A stretch of 64,000 nucleotides of DNA from an uncultured Caldimonas sp. (GCF_946480305.1 NZ_CAMLJQ010000017.1:27198-91197); one strand, 5' to 3'. Counted from the first letter of the stretch, positions 24,054-33,970 are shown. Notes: generated from the letters alone by a model not told the origin. Made by a program: numbers and translations.

Positions 24054-26507
24054 CTACGCCGGTGAAGTCGACGCGGTGACGTTGCGCGTGCTGCCGGCGA
24101 AGCGGCTCGACCATGGCGGCGCGAGCCTGCTGTCGATGCGGGCCCGCTGCTCCACGCCTTGCGCCAGCAGGCGCAGTTCGCGTGCAAGCTCTGCATCGCC
24201 CGGCAGTTGATCGGCGATGTGTCGCAGTCGTGGCGCATCCTGCACGCGAAGGCGCTCCGCACTGGCGATCTCGCCGATGAACTCCCGGTCCTGCGCCGGC
24301 AGTGTTCCTGCGCCCGTGGCGCGCAGGAGCGGTGGCAGCCGCAGTTGATGGTCCAGCAGTTGGCGGACCACGATCTCACGGTTCGCCTCGAGCCGGGTCC
24401 TGTCGGCGGCCTGGATGTCACGCCGCTCCTTGCGACGCACATCGGTCTTCGCCTTCAACGGCGCCATCTTGTCGCGCAGGGTGGGCCACAGATAGTCGTT
24501 CAGCCCTGAGGTCAACCCCACACGCGTGCGGCCCAGCCAGGACCCAGCGTTCTCGAAGGCCGACAAGGTCGGATTGCTTTTCAGCGGTTCGAGCGCCGCG
24601 TCCGTTGTCGCGGGCGCTGCCACGCCAACCAGCACATTGGGCAACACATGCCGCATCAGCAGATCGGGGATGGCATGGAGCGGGTCCAGGACCAGCTCCT
24701 TGGGCAGCTTAGCCGCTTCAACGACCGTCCCACCCACCGCTTTGAGCGCCGCTCCAGGCAGGTGCAGCACATCGCGCCAACGCGCCATGTCCACGCTCGG
24801 ATCGAGGTTGCGTCCCACCGGGATGAACATGTTGAGCCGCTGCGGACGGTTCATCGCGTCCTTGACCTGCACCTGCCCGAGATAGGGCATCGCCTTCGCA
24901 AGGTTGAGCGAGCCGCTGGCAAGCGCACCTGCGGTGGCAGACCCGAAGGCCGACACCGAAAACACCGAGCCGCCACTGTCCCGCGCCTGCTCAGAGAGGA
25001 GCACCGGCTGCAGCGAGTTGAGGCAGGCCGTCAGGAAGGGTTGCGTCAGCGCCCCATAGTGCTCCGCGTTCCAGGCCTGCTGCCACATCGCGATGCTCTC
25101 GCGCTTCTGTTGCGTTTCGCTGTCGAGCTTTGGCAGATGCGGCGAGGCCCCGCGAAGACCGTCCTCGAAGCGCCCCGCCTCATCCTTCACGCCCGCGATA
25201 TGGAAGCGAACCATGTGCGTACCGTCCTCGCTGCGCCAGCTTGTCTGGCGCACGCGGCCCGGTGGAGGGGCGAGCAACTCCGGGGGGACGGGCACCAGCG
25301 CAGGCAGGTTTGTCTTTTCAGCCTGCTTGAGCATCGCAGGTTCGATGGCCTTTTCGAACAGATAGGCCCCCAAGCCCCCCACTGCACCGCCGAGCGCGTT
25401 GGCGTCGACCGTGTGGACCGAGTTCACCGTCAACTGGTCGCCGGGTCGCGGCCGCAACTCGGTGGCGGCTCCGTTGCGCGCCGGTGAGCGCATCAGCGAC
25501 GAAAATCCTCCGCGCGCGAACTCGAACGCCGCGTTGAGCAAGCCCTCGGCAAACGGCGCCTGCATCGACTGCCCCGGCACATACCTTTCGCCGTACAACA
25601 CACGCCATGCCGCCTCGATCGGCGCGTTCTCCTTGATGTAGAGCCGCTTCAGTTCGCGTTGCTCGTCGGCGTTCTGAGTGGGATCCAACTGCATGCCATC
25701 CAGCACGGCTTGCAGGCGTTGCTGCGCGGCAGCCAGCTCTGGAGGCACCGTGCGGTGACTCAACTCCTGATCGGACGCGAAGCGCCTGCCGAGCAGCTCG
25801 CCAGCTCGCTGCATGCGACCCACAAGGGAGACGATGTCAGCGGGCTCAGGCAGGGGCCGCCGTGATGCAGCCTCCATGCACTGCGCAATGTCTGCCGGTA
25901 GCGGCCCCCTTGCCGACGCCGATTCGCTCGAGGCCCGCGGGATCGTCAGCGCCGCCACGGGCACGGGCGTGATGGCATCGACCGGAACGGCGAGCCCTTC
26001 TTGTGCCGAGCGAGCGGGCGTTTGCGCGAGCGCCTCCATACGATGCGATACCGACATCTCAGCCGATGGCCGTGTGCTGACGGGGACGGGTGCGTCCTTC
26101 GGAGCCATCACTTGCTGCACCGTGGGATGGTTCGATGGCGGTGCCTCGCTCGAAGCCCTCCGCACCGTCTCGGGCGGGGACATGGGAGCGCGTTGGTCCG
26201 CCGGTTGGGGCGATGCCTGGTCCGTGCCTGTGGGCGTTTGCACAGGCAAGACCGGCTCCTTCGAAGGCTGCGTCTCGGCCGTTGCTGTCACTGCATGAAC
26301 GGGCCGCGACGAGCGGCGCAACACGGGTGAGCGCGGCGGCAAAGGCGTCGACGTGCCTTCCGTGGATGCACGGCGCGGGGCCGCGTTCAACTCCGCATGC
26401 GGGGGAACGACGCAGCCCGTCTGCCCGCCCCCAGAAGGGCCTACGGTGGCAGACCGGGAACGAGTTGGCGCGGACAATGGCCGGCGGCTCGGGCTGTCAG
26501 CTCTCAT
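24054..26507 (-). CDS. large candidate T3SS effector coupled to a CesT-like chaperone
   Basis: This is an 817-residue protein. Residues 1-230 are Ser/Pro/Thr-rich and disordered-looking (starting MRADSPSRRPLSAPTRSRSA). From about 230 onwards it is largely helical, with Gly/Ala-rich hydrophobic patches (GGAVGGLGAYLFEKAIEP near 390, GSATAGALASGSLNLA near 545) and a basic helical tail after 690. No enzyme motif is recognised. ATG 26507 overlaps the last 11 bases of the preceding CesT-like gene, the usual chaperone-effector arrangement. A PIP-like element with a -10 lies upstream of the pair. Secretion is inferred from composition and context. Confidence 0.65.
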   Translation of the reverse strand: MRADSPSRRPLSAPTRSRSATVGPSGGGQTGCVVPPHAELNAAPRRASTEGTSTPLPPRSPVLRRSSRPVHAVTATAETQPSKEPVLPVQTPTGTDQASPQPADQRAPMSPPETVRRASSEAPPSNHPTVQQVMAPKDAPVPVSTRPSAEMSVSHRMEALAQTPARSAQEGLAVPVDAITPVPVAALTIPRASSESASARGPLPADIAQCMEAASRRPLPEPADIVSLVGRMQRAGELLGRRFASDQELSHRTVPPELAAAQQRLQAVLDGMQLDPTQNADEQRELKRLYIKENAPIEAAWRVLYGERYVPGQSMQAPFAEGLLNAAFEFARGGFSSLMRSPARNGAATELRPRPGDQLTVNSVHTVDANALGGAVGGLGAYLFEKAIEPAMLKQAEKTNLPALVPVPPELLAPPPGRVRQTSWRSEDGTHMVRFHIAGVKDEAGRFEDGLRGASPHLPKLDSETQQKRESIAMWQQAWNAEHYGALTQPFLTACLNSLQPVLLSEQARDSGGSVFSVSAFGSATAGALASGSLNLAKAMPYLGQVQVKDAMNRPQRLNMFIPVGRNLDPSVDMARWRDVLHLPGAALKAVGGTVVEAAKLPKELVLDPLHAIPDLLMRHVLPNVLVGVAAPATTDAALEPLKSNPTLSAFENAGSWLGRTRVGLTSGLNDYLWPTLRDKMAPLKAKTDVRRKERRDIQAADRTRLEANREIVVRQLLDHQLRLPPLLRATGAGTLPAQDREFIGEIASAERLRVQDAPRLRHIADQLPGDAELARELRLLAQGVEQRARIDSRLAPPWSSRFAGSTRNVTASTSPA

Positions 26508-26982
26508 GGTCTTCCCCCTCTGCGCCGGGCACCTCCACCGGTGCCATGGCATCCAACAACATGTGCAACGAAGACCACGCGACCACGTTGGCAAGTTCGA
26601 GGGCGGTGACCACCTCGCGGGCGTTGTCGAATGCCCGCAGGCACGTGACCTGCAATTCACCGTCGTCCGCCATGCACAGCAGCCACAGTCCGGTCGACAG
26701 CAGTGAGGCCTGAAGAGTCATCAAGACCGCCACCTCGTTGCCAGCCAGCTCGTTGGCGTGGAGTCCGAGCAGGACCGTGGGTTTGGCGGAACGCGGCACG
26801 CCGTCGATCGTCTCGACGGCCAACAGGCAGGACAACCCCGAACGACCGACAAAGCGCTCGCCGGCCTTGACGCGATCCGCGTGCTCCACCGGCAAAGCGA
26901 GTTGCACCATCAGTTCTTCCAAAGACAGCGCGGGAGGCACGGGAGCGGACGTCGTTCGTCTAACGGCAAATGCAGGCTTCAT
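26497..26982 (-). CDS. CesT-type T3SS chaperone-like protein
   Basis: This 161-residue acidic protein follows the class I chaperone pattern: helix (LEELMVQLALPVEH), strands, the LLGLHANELAGNEVAVLMTL core, GLWLLCMADDGELQV and a C-terminal helix (ALELANVVAWSSLHMLL). ATG 26982 is preferred to ATG 27102 because the PIP-like element and its -10 (27021-27016) place transcription start near 27010. No strong Shine-Dalgarno is visible. The effector candidate begins inside its 3' end, so the two are probably made together and bind one another. Confidence 0.62.
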   Translation of the reverse strand: MKPAFAVRRTTSAPVPPALSLEELMVQLALPVEHADRVKAGERFVGRSGLSCLLAVETIDGVPRSAKPTVLLGLHANELAGNEVAVLMTLQASLLSTGLWLLCMADDGELQVTCLRAFDNAREVVTALELANVVAWSSLHMLLDAMAPVEVPGAEGEDHES

Positions 26983-27015
26983 GGCGGGCGCGGGAGGAAG
27001 TTCAGACGTGCATGC

Positions 27016-27077
27016 ACGATAGGCCTCCTCACCCGCTTCGGCCCGGTTCACCCGAAAACGCTCGGCCGACGCCCGAA
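27016..27077 (-). promoter_or_regulatory. near-PIP promoter (TTCGG-N16-TTCGG-N30-TATCGT)
   Basis: On the minus strand TTCGG (27077-27073) and TTCGG (27056-27052) are separated by 16 bases, one more than the consensus. TATCGT (27021-27016) fits YANNNT exactly 30 bases later. It precedes the chaperone-effector pair. The extra spacer base makes the match imperfect. Confidence 0.5.
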
Positions 27078-27109
27078 GCACCGATTGACACGAAACCGTC
27101 ATAAGTCGG

Positions 27110-27690
27110 TTTCGCAGCGGGCGCGGCGGCTTTCGCGTTCGCAACGTCAGATGCCCGCAGGGTCACGCGACCCCAACCGTCCACGCCCGCTCGCGCCGCG
27201 GTCGCCATCTCCCGGCGGTCTCAACGGCGCCTATACGAATACGGGGGGCAACGGGTTGGGGCCGCGAGCAGTTCCGCCGGGGGCCGCTCCGCAACAACGT
27301 ACGGCCCTGCCTACAAGCCGCAGGCCTTCGTATGCCTACAGAGCTCCAGCCCCAGATGCGGCGAGCGCCGCGGCATCACGCCCGCCCATGGTCACGCGAC
27401 TCGCACATGCCGTCGGCCGCGAAAGCGCTGCTGATGACCGAGCTGTCGTTCCACCATGTCCACGCACGCATGGCCGCCGTGAACGTCCTCGGTCTGCATC
27501 GCCTGGTAGGTGCACCGTCGCAAGCGTCGCGAGCCTCCACGCACGGGGTTGGGTCTGAAGTGAGGGCTGTACGGCGCCCCCTTCAGCTGCCGGTTCACGC
27601 AGTTCACAGCGATCACGGCTTTGATGTATGCAAACAAGGGCCGCGTGCCACGACGCGTCGCACGCCGGTGCCACACGTGTTTGGCGAAAC
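27110..27690. other. gene-poor stretch between the effector pair and tRNA-Gly
   Basis: About 580 bases hold no frame with a supported start, codon pattern or recognisable product. Both strands carry only short GC-rich open frames. No direct repeat of the tRNA 3' end, integrase remnant or insertion sequence was seen. It marks the border between the accessory region and the housekeeping genes. Confidence 0.5.
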
Positions 27691-27716
27691 AAAAAAGGGA
27701 CCTCGATGGTCCCTTT
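27691..27716 (-). terminator. intrinsic terminator of tRNA-Gly
   Basis: On the minus strand a 9-bp stem (AAAGGGACC, 27716-27708, with its complement 27702-27694; loop of five) runs into a run of six T (27696-27691). It lies 45 bases after the tRNA. Confidence 0.85.
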
Positions 27717-27724
27717 CAGAATGC

Positions 27725-27752
27725 ACAACGGACTTCCGAAGAAGTCCGTTGT
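27725..27752 (-). other. 12-bp hairpin with cUUCGg tetraloop behind tRNA-Gly
   Basis: ACAACGGACTTC (27752-27741) pairs perfectly with its complement (27736-27725). Read on the minus strand, as the tRNA is transcribed, the loop is TTCG closed by C-G, the extra-stable UUCG tetraloop. It begins eight bases after the tRNA CCA and is followed by the true terminator. A processing or stability role for the precursor tail is likely. Confidence 0.75.
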
Positions 27753-27760
27753 CGAATGTT

Positions 27761-27836
27761 TGGAGCGGGAGACGAGTCTCGAACTCGCGACCTCAACCTT
27801 GGCAAGGTTGCGCTCTACCAACTGAGCTACTCCCGC
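27761..27836 (-). tRNA. tRNA-Gly(GCC)
   Basis: This 76-nt cloverleaf begins GCGGGAG and ends CTCCCGCTCCA, with CCA encoded. The D-stem GCTC/GAGC, anticodon arm CAACC-TTGCCAA-GGTTG (anticodon GCC) and T-arm GCGAG-TTCGAGA-CTCGT (one G-T pair) are all present. A TATAAA (27859-27854) stands 17 bases upstream as a likely -10. Confidence 0.97.
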
Positions 27837-27920
27837 ATGGGTTCCAGCTTCGCTTTATATCGGCGTTTTGGTGAACGCCTTGCGTTGCGCTGAAGCTCAC
27901 ATTCTATGCCAGTTTCAACC

Positions 27921-27951
27921 AGCCGCGCAAGGGGTGCGCGGCTGATTTTTT
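27921..27951 (+). terminator. hairpin downstream of lon with T-run on the plus strand
   Basis: AGCCGCGCA (27921-27929) pairs with TGCGCGGCT (27935-27943), followed on the plus strand by TTTTTT (27946-27951). lon lies on the minus strand, where the hairpin has no T-run after it. It may end lon transcripts weakly, or stop antisense transcription entering lon. Confidence 0.6.
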
Positions 27952-27955
27952 CACT

Positions 27956-30382
27956 TCAATGCTTCAGCACGTCGGTCGACACTTCCGCGGCCGGCGTCCC
28001 CTCCTTCGCCGCAGCCTCTACCTTGCCCGGCTCTTCGTCAGGCAAAGGGGTCGGCTTCGACTCCAGGGCAACCTCGAGCACCTTGTCGATCCACTTCACC
28101 GGAACGATCTCGAGATGGCTCTTCACGTTCTCGGGAATGTCCTGCAGGTCCTTGACGTTTTCCTCGGGGATCAGCACCGTCTTGATGCCGCCGCGATGGG
28201 CTGCCAGCAACTTCTCTTTCAGGCCACCGATCGCCGTCACTTCACCGCGCAGCGTGATCTCGCCGGTCATCGCCACATCGGCGCGCACCGGGATGCCGGT
28301 CAACGCTGACACGAACGCCGTCGTCATCGCGATACCGGCACTCGGGCCATCCTTCGGCGTTGCGCCATCGGGCACGTGGATGTGGATGTCCCGCTTCTCG
28401 AAGAGCTCGTCCTTGATGCCCAGGCGCCGCGCGCGGCTACGCACCACAGAACGTGCGGCCTCGACGGACTCCTTCATCACATCGCCCAACTGGCCGGTGC
28501 GGATGATGTTGCCTTTGCCGGGCATCACGGCAGATTCGATCGTCAGCAAGTCGCCACCGACTTCCGTCCAGGCCAAGCCGACGACCTGGCCGACCTGGTT
28601 CTCCTTCTCGGCCTGGCCATACTGATAGCGGCGCACGCCGAGGAAGTCGTTCAGGTTCTCTTCGGCGACGACCACCTTGCCTTCGTACTTCTTGAGCGTC
28701 AGGCCCTTGACCACCTTGCGGCAGATCTTGGACACCTCGCGTTCGAGCGAACGTACCCCGGCTTCTCGCGTGTAGTAACGGATGATCCCGCGAATGGCTG
28801 CTTCGGTGACTTCGAGCTCCTCTTCCTTCACGCCGTTGTTCTTCATCTGCTTGGGCAGCAGATAGCGCTGGGCAATGTTGACCTTCTCGTCCTCGGTGTA
28901 ACCCGAGAGGCGGATGACCTCCATGCGGTCCAGCAACGCCGGCGGAATGTTGAGCGAATTCGACGTCGCGACGAACATCACATCGGACAGGTCGAAGTCG
29001 ACCTCGATGTAGTGATCGCTGAACGTGTGGTTCTGCTCCGGGTCGAGCACTTCCAGCAGCGCGCTGGAGGGGTCGCCACGAAAGTCCATGCCCAGCTTGT
29101 CGATCTCGTCGAGCAGGAACAGCGGATTGCGAGTGCCGACCTTGGTCAGGCTCTGCAGCACCTTGCCCGGCATGGAGCCGATGTAGGTGCGGCGGTGGCC
29201 GCGGATCTCGGCTTCGTCACGCACGCCGCCGAGCGCCATGCGCACGAACTTGCGCCCGGTCGCCCGCGCCACCGACTGGCCGAGCGAGGTCTTGCCGACG
29301 CCCGGGGGGCCGACCAGGCACAGGATCGGCGCCTTCACCTTGTCGACGCGTTGCTGCACCGCGAGGTACTCGAGGATGCGGTCCTTGACCTTCTCGAGCC
29401 CGTAATGGTCTTCATTGAGCACTTCCTCGGCATGCTGCAGGTCGTGCTTGATCTTGGTCTTCTTGGCCCAGGGCAGGTTGACCAAGGTGTCGATGTAGTT
29501 GCGCACCACGGTGGCCTCGGCCGACATCGGCGACATCAGCTTGAGCTTCTTCAGCTCGCTCTCGGCCTTCTTGCGTGCTTCCTTGGGCATGCGGGCGGCT
29601 TCGATCTTCTTCTCGAGTTCCTCGAGATCGGCACCTTCCTCGCCCTCACCCAATTCCTTCTGGATGGCCTTGACCTGTTCGTTCAGGTAGTACTCGCGCT
29701 GGCTCTTTTCCATCTGGCGCTTCACGCGGCCACGGATGCGCTTCTCGACCTGCAGGATGTCGACCTCATGCTCGAGTTGTTCGAGCAGGCGCTCCAGACG
29801 CTCTGAAACGGAGAACAGGTCGAGCACGGCCTGCTTGTTCTCGAGCTTGAGCGGCAGGTGCGCGGCAATGGTGTCGGCGAGCCGGCCCGCATCGTCGATG
29901 CCCGCGATGGAGGTCAGGATCTCCGGCGGGATCTTCTTGTTCAGCTTGACGTACTGGTCGAACTGCTGCGTCACGGCTCGGCGCAGCGCCTCGATCTCGG
30001 GCGACGTATCCACTCCAGGCGGCACCGGCTTGACCTCGGCGACGAAATGCTCGCCGTTGTCGTCGATGCGCACGGTGTTCGCACGCTGAAGGCCTTCGAC
30101 CAGCACTTTCACCGTGCCGTCGGGCAGCTTCAGCATCTGCAGGATGCTGGAGACGCAGCCGACCTCGAACATGTCGTCGGCCTTGGGCTCGTCCTTGCCG
30201 GCGGCTTTCTGCGCGACCAGCATGATCTGCCGGCCGGCTTCCATCGCCGATTCGAGTGCCTTGATGGACTTGGGACGCCCCACGAAGAGCGGGATCACCA
30301 TGTGCGGGAACACCACCACGTCGCGCAGCGGCAGCAGCGGCAGTTCAATGGGATCGGGGGGCAAAACGGGATGTCCAGACAT
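27956..30382 (-). CDS. lon: ATP-dependent protease Lon (endopeptidase La)
   Basis: This is an 808-residue cytoplasmic protease of usual length. An N-terminal substrate-binding domain (about 10-205, [20 protein letters not shown]) is followed by a coiled-coil helical domain and the AAA+ module with Walker [13 protein letters not shown] and Walker B FLLDEIDK. The C-terminal protease domain has the catalytic Ser in [11 protein letters not shown] and the catalytic Lys in a later helix. GAGAGG precedes ATG 30382. Lon removes misfolded and regulatory proteins, including those controlling T3SS in other bacteria. It is last in the tig-clpP-clpX-lon order, 88 bp after clpX. The leader contains an inverted repeat (30397-30420). 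Confidence 0.98.
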   Translation of the reverse strand: MSGHPVLPPDPIELPLLPLRDVVVFPHMVIPLFVGRPKSIKALESAMEAGRQIMLVAQKAAGKDEPKADDMFEVGCVSSILQMLKLPDGTVKVLVEGLQRANTVRIDDNGEHFVAEVKPVPPGVDTSPEIEALRRAVTQQFDQYVKLNKKIPPEILTSIAGIDDAGRLADTIAAHLPLKLENKQAVLDLFSVSERLERLLEQLEHEVDILQVEKRIRGRVKRQMEKSQREYYLNEQVKAIQKELGEGEEGADLEELEKKIEAARMPKEARKKAESELKKLKLMSPMSAEATVVRNYIDTLVNLPWAKKTKIKHDLQHAEEVLNEDHYGLEKVKDRILEYLAVQQRVDKVKAPILCLVGPPGVGKTSLGQSVARATGRKFVRMALGGVRDEAEIRGHRRTYIGSMPGKVLQSLTKVGTRNPLFLLDEIDKLGMDFRGDPSSALLEVLDPEQNHTFSDHYIEVDFDLSDVMFVATSNSLNIPPALLDRMEVIRLSGYTEDEKVNIAQRYLLPKQMKNNGVKEEELEVTEAAIRGIIRYYTREAGVRSLEREVSKICRKVVKGLTLKKYEGKVVVAEENLNDFLGVRRYQYGQAEKENQVGQVVGLAWTEVGGDLLTIESAVMPGKGNIIRTGQLGDVMKESVEAARSVVRSRARRLGIKDELFEKRDIHIHVPDGATPKDGPSAGIAMTTAFVSALTGIPVRADVAMTGEITLRGEVTAIGGLKEKLLAAHRGGIKTVLIPEENVKDLQDIPENVKSHLEIVPVKWIDKVLEVALESKPTPLPDEEPGKVEAAAKEGTPAAEVSTDVLKH

Positions 30383-30396
30383 CGCTACCTCTCTTT

Positions 30397-30420
30397 CTCA
30401 AGCCCGATGTGAGGCTTGAG
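30397..30420 (-). repeat. inverted repeat in the lon leader
   Basis: CTCAAGCC (30397-30404) and GGCTTGAG (30413-30420) are perfect inverted arms with an eight-base spacer, just before the lon Shine-Dalgarno. There is no T-run on the lon strand. It could be an operator or an mRNA stem. Confidence 0.45.
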
Positions 30421-30470
30421 CGTTTATTTACAAGATTCGCCGACGTGGACTGCAACGAAGGTGTTGCCGT

Positions 30471-31745
30471 TCACGCGCTCGCCTTGGCCTGCTCGCGGTA
30501 CACCAGCAGCGGCTTCGTGTTTTCTTCGATGGTGTGCTCGTCGACCACCACCTTCTGCACGCCATCCATCGCGGGCAGATCGAACATCGTGTCGATCAGG
30601 GCCTGCTCCATGATCGAACGCAAACCGCGTGCCCCGGTCTTGCGGGCCAGCGCCTTGCGCGAGATCGACGCGAGAGCCGACGGACGGATCTCCAACTCGA
30701 CGCCATCCATCGAGAACAGCTTCTGGTATTGCTTCACGAGCGCATTCTTCGGCTCGGTGAGGATCTGGATCAGCGCATCCTCAGTCAACTCACCCAGCGT
30801 GGCGACCACCGGCAGGCGCCCAACCAGCTCGGGAATCAACCCGAACTTGATCAGGTCCTCGGGTTCCACCTCGCGGAACACCTCGCTGACCTTGCGCTCG
30901 GTCTTGCTCTTCACGGTGGCGCCGAAGCCGATGCCGGACTTTTCCGAGCGGTTCTGGATCACCTTCTCAAGCCCGTCGAACGCGCCCCCGCAGATGAACA
31001 GGATGTTGGTCGTGTCGATCTGCAGGAAGTCCTGGTTGGGGTGCTTGCGGCCGCCCTGCGGAGGCACCGACGCCATCGTCCCTTCGACCAGCTTCAGCAG
31101 CGCCTGCTGCACACCCTCGCCCGACACATCGCGCGTGATGGACGGGTTGTCGGCCTTGCGCGAGATCTTGTCGATCTCGTCGATGTAGACGATGCCGCGC
31201 TGCGCCTTCTCGACGTCGTAGTTGCAGTTTTGCAGCAGCTTCTGAATGATGTTCTCGACGTCCTCGCCCACATAACCCGCTTCGGTGAGCGTGGTCGCAT
31301 CGGCAATGACGAATGGCACGTTCAGCAGGCGGGCGAGCGTCTGGGCCAGCAAGGTCTTGCCGGAGCCGGTCGGGCCGATCAGCAGGATGTTGCTCTTGGC
31401 CAGCTCGACTTCGTCCTTCTTGCCGGCACCGCCCATGTGCTTCAGGCGCTTGTAGTGGTTGTAGACGGCAACGGACAGCGTGCGCTTGGCCGGGTCCTGC
31501 CCGATCACGTACTGGTCGAGGATGCTCTTGATCTCGGAAGGCACCGGAAGGTCGCCGCGCGTCGCCTTCGAATCCGCACCTTCGGTGGGCACCTCGTCCC
31601 GGATGATGTCGTTGCACAGGTCGATGCACTCGTCGCAGATGAACACCGACGGACCGGCGATCAGCTTCTTCACCTCGTGCTGGCTCTTGCCGCAAAAGGA
31701 GCAGTACAGGACTTTCTCGCTGGAAGAGCCTTTTTTCTCGGGCAT
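30471..31745 (-). CDS. clpX: ATP-dependent Clp protease ATP-binding subunit ClpX
   Basis: This 424-residue protein has an N-terminal zinc-binding domain with Cys pairs in CSFCGKS and [10 protein letters not shown]. It has AAA+ Walker [13 protein letters not shown], Walker [10 protein letters not shown] and the IGF-type loop (SGIGFGA) that docks on ClpP. ClpX unfolds substrates and feeds them to ClpP in the cytoplasm. ATG 31745 gives the conserved [11 protein letters not shown] start. Its gene follows clpP by 160 bp, with an intrinsic terminator in between (31790-31821), so clpX probably has its own promoter as well as read-through. Confidence 0.98.
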   Translation of the reverse strand: MPEKKGSSSEKVLYCSFCGKSQHEVKKLIAGPSVFICDECIDLCNDIIRDEVPTEGADSKATRGDLPVPSEIKSILDQYVIGQDPAKRTLSVAVYNHYKRLKHMGGAGKKDEVELAKSNILLIGPTGSGKTLLAQTLARLLNVPFVIADATTLTEAGYVGEDVENIIQKLLQNCNYDVEKAQRGIVYIDEIDKISRKADNPSITRDVSGEGVQQALLKLVEGTMASVPPQGGRKHPNQDFLQIDTTNILFICGGAFDGLEKVIQNRSEKSGIGFGATVKSKTERKVSEVFREVEPEDLIKFGLIPELVGRLPVVATLGELTEDALIQILTEPKNALVKQYQKLFSMDGVELEIRPSALASISRKALARKTGARGLRSIMEQALIDTMFDLPAMDGVQKVVVDEHTIEENTKPLLVYREQAKASA

Positions 31746-31789
31746 GGCGTTTGGTGGGCTGGGTTCTGAGGGGGATGATAAGTCAAATG

Positions 31790-31821
31790 AAAACGGGGCC
31801 TTGGGTGGGAAAAAGGCCCCG
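31790..31821 (-). terminator. intrinsic terminator after clpP
   Basis: CGGGGCCTT (31821-31813) pairs with AAGGCCCCG (31802-31794), followed on the minus strand by TTTTC. It lies between clpP and clpX and would attenuate read-through. Confidence 0.8.
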
Positions 31822-31905
31822 TTGCGCGTCCTGTTTTCCCTTACCAAATACCGCACGGTTCTCGCGCGGCACGATGGCAGGGATTACCCGCTATCGAGAA
31901 GGGAT

Positions 31906-32514
31906 TCAGCCCCGTTTCTCCAGCACTTGGTCGATCAGCCCATAGGTCTTGGCGTCGTCCGGGGACATGAAGAAATCGCGCTCCGTGTCGTTCTGGATCT
32001 TTTCCAGCGGCTGGCCCGTGCGATCGGCAAGGATCTTGTTCAGGTTTTCGCGCAGTTTCAGGATTTCTCGCGCCTGGATCTCGATGTCGGTGGCCTGCCC
32101 CTGGGCGCCACCGAGCGGCTGGTGGATCATGATGCGCGAGTTGGGCAATGCATAGCGCTTGCCCTTGGCGCCGGCGGCCAGCAGGAAGGCGCCCATGCTC
32201 GCGGCCATGCCCATGCACAGCGTCGACACATCGGGCTTGATGAACTGCATCGTGTCGAAGATGGACATCCCGGCGCTCACCGAGCCGCCCGGCGAGTTGA
32301 TGTACAGCGAGATGTCCTTGTCCGGGTTTTCGCTTTCGAGGAACAGCAGCTGCGCGACGACGAGGTTGGCGGTCTGGTCATTGACCGGCCCCACCAGGAA
32401 CACCACCCGCTCGCGCAGCAGGCGGCTGTAGATGTCGTAGGCACGCTCACCGCGGCCCGATTGTTCGATGACGATGGGCACCATGCCCAGGTTCTGAGTG
32501 TCCAGTGCGCTCAT
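31906..32514 (-). CDS. clpP: ATP-dependent Clp protease proteolytic subunit ClpP
   Basis: This 202-residue serine protease has the catalytic triad in place: Ser in [11 protein letters not shown], His in [10 protein letters not shown] and Asp in [10 protein letters not shown]. It forms the double heptameric chamber of ClpXP in the cytoplasm. GGAAGG six bases before ATG 32514 decides this start over ATG 32538. It is followed by clpX and preceded by tig, as in most betaproteobacteria. Confidence 0.98.
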   Translation of the reverse strand: MSALDTQNLGMVPIVIEQSGRGERAYDIYSRLLRERVVFLVGPVNDQTANLVVAQLLFLESENPDKDISLYINSPGGSVSAGMSIFDTMQFIKPDVSTLCMGMAASMGAFLLAAGAKGKRYALPNSRIMIHQPLGGAQGQATDIEIQAREILKLRENLNKILADRTGQPLEKIQNDTERDFFMSPDDAKTYGLIDQVLEKRG

Positions 32515-32586
32515 GGAATCCTTCCGGTCGGTCTGCACGAATCTGGGGATGGATTATGAGGTGACAAGAGCCACCCCGTAGAAACG

Positions 32587-32614
32587 ACAAAGGCGCCGGG
32601 GCCACCGGCGCCTT
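32587..32614 (-). terminator. intrinsic terminator after tig
   Basis: AAGGCGCCGG (32614-32605) pairs perfectly with CCGGCGCCTT (32599-32590) over a five-base loop, followed on the minus strand by a short T-rich tail (TTTGTC). It separates tig from clpP. Confidence 0.8.
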
Positions 32615-32640
32615 CGGTCTTGCAAGGCGTGACGAAGCGA

Positions 32641-33948
32641 TCAGGCGCCCATCAGCTCGTCGAACGGCAGCACCTTGTCGGTGACCTTCGCCTTCGCGAG
32701 CACGAAGTCGGTGACGTTGTTCTCCAGCACCACGGCCTCGACTTCCGCCAGACGCTGGTTGTCGCTGAGGTACCAGCGCACCACTTCCTGCGGCTTCTCG
32801 TAGCTCTGCGCCAGTTCCTCGATATGGGCCTTGATCTGCTCCGGCTTCGCCTGCAGTTCATTGGTCTTCACGAGTTCGGCGACCACGAGGCCCAGGCGCA
32901 CGCGCTTTTCGGCCTGCGGCTGGAACACCTCGGCAGGGATGGGCGCGTTCTCGGCATCCTTGACGCCGCGGTTCTTCAGGTCGGCACGGGCACCGGCGAT
33001 CATGCGATCCACCTCGTTCTGCACCAGCGACTTGGGCAGCTCCAGCTCGGCGGCCTTGATCAGCGCATCCATCACGGCGTTCTTGTTGCGAGCCAGCACG
33101 CGGAACTTCACTTCACGCTCGAGGTTCTTCTTGATGTCGGCGCGCAGGGCCTCCACGGTGCCGTCGGCAATGCCGAGCGACTTCGCAAAGGCCTCGTCGA
33201 TTTCCGGCAGGTTCTGCTGCTCGACCTTCTTCACCGTGACGAGGAAGTCGGCTTCCTTGCCGGCCACGTCCTTGCCGTGATAGTCCTCGGGGAACTTCAA
33301 CGGGAAGGTCTTGGACTCACCCGTCTTCATGCCGCGCACGGCCTTCTCGAACTCCTCCAGCATGCGGCCTTCGCCGAGGATGAACTGGAAGTCTTCGGCC
33401 TTGCCGCCGGCAAACGGCTCGCCATCGATCTTGCCTTCGAAGTCGATCGTCACGCGGTCGCCGTCGGCGGCAGCTTCAGCGGCCGGGCGCTGGCCGAAGG
33501 TGCGGCGCTGCTTGCGCAGGATCTCCAGCGTCTTGTCGATCGCGGCGTCGGTCACCTCGGTGCTGACACGCTCGACCTCGGCGGTCGACAGGTCGGCGAT
33601 CTTGACTTCCGGGTAGACCTCGAACGTCGCGTCGAACGCCAGCTGGCCCTCGGGCGCACCTTCCTTCTCGGTGATGCGGGGGGCGCCTGCCACGCGCAGC
33701 TGCGCTTCGGAGGCGGCCTGGGCAAATGCCTCGCCGACCTTGTCGTTCATCACTTCGTACTGCACCGAGTAGCCGTAGCGCTGGGCCACGATGCTCATCG
33801 GCACCTTGCCGGGACGGAAACCATCGGCCTTCACGGTACGCGCGAGGCGCTTCAGGCGGGACTCCACCTCGTTGTTGATGAGGTCCGCCGACAGCGTCAG
33901 CGTGATCTTGCGTTCCAGTTTGTCGAGGGTTTCAACAGTCACGGCCAT
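32641..33948 (-). CDS. tig: trigger factor (ribosome-associated chaperone/peptidyl-prolyl isomerase)
   Basis: This 435-residue protein has the N-terminal ribosome-binding domain with a [12 protein letters not shown] signature loop. The FKBP-type PPIase domain is about 160-245 ([20 protein letters not shown]), and a long helical C-terminal domain follows. It shields nascent chains at the ribosome exit. ATG 33948 yields the conserved start [19 protein letters not shown]. It lies 22 bp after tRNA-Leu on the same strand and may be transcribed with it. Confidence 0.98.
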   Translation of the reverse strand: MAVTVETLDKLERKITLTLSADLINNEVESRLKRLARTVKADGFRPGKVPMSIVAQRYGYSVQYEVMNDKVGEAFAQAASEAQLRVAGAPRITEKEGAPEGQLAFDATFEVYPEVKIADLSTAEVERVSTEVTDAAIDKTLEILRKQRRTFGQRPAAEAAADGDRVTIDFEGKIDGEPFAGGKAEDFQFILGEGRMLEEFEKAVRGMKTGESKTFPLKFPEDYHGKDVAGKEADFLVTVKKVEQQNLPEIDEAFAKSLGIADGTVEALRADIKKNLEREVKFRVLARNKNAVMDALIKAAELELPKSLVQNEVDRMIAGARADLKNRGVKDAENAPIPAEVFQPQAEKRVRLGLVVAELVKTNELQAKPEQIKAHIEELAQSYEKPQEVVRWYLSDNQRLAEVEAVVLENNVTDFVLAKAKVTDKVLPFDELMGA

Positions 33949-33970
33949 GGTGATCTCTCTCGTTTGAATG

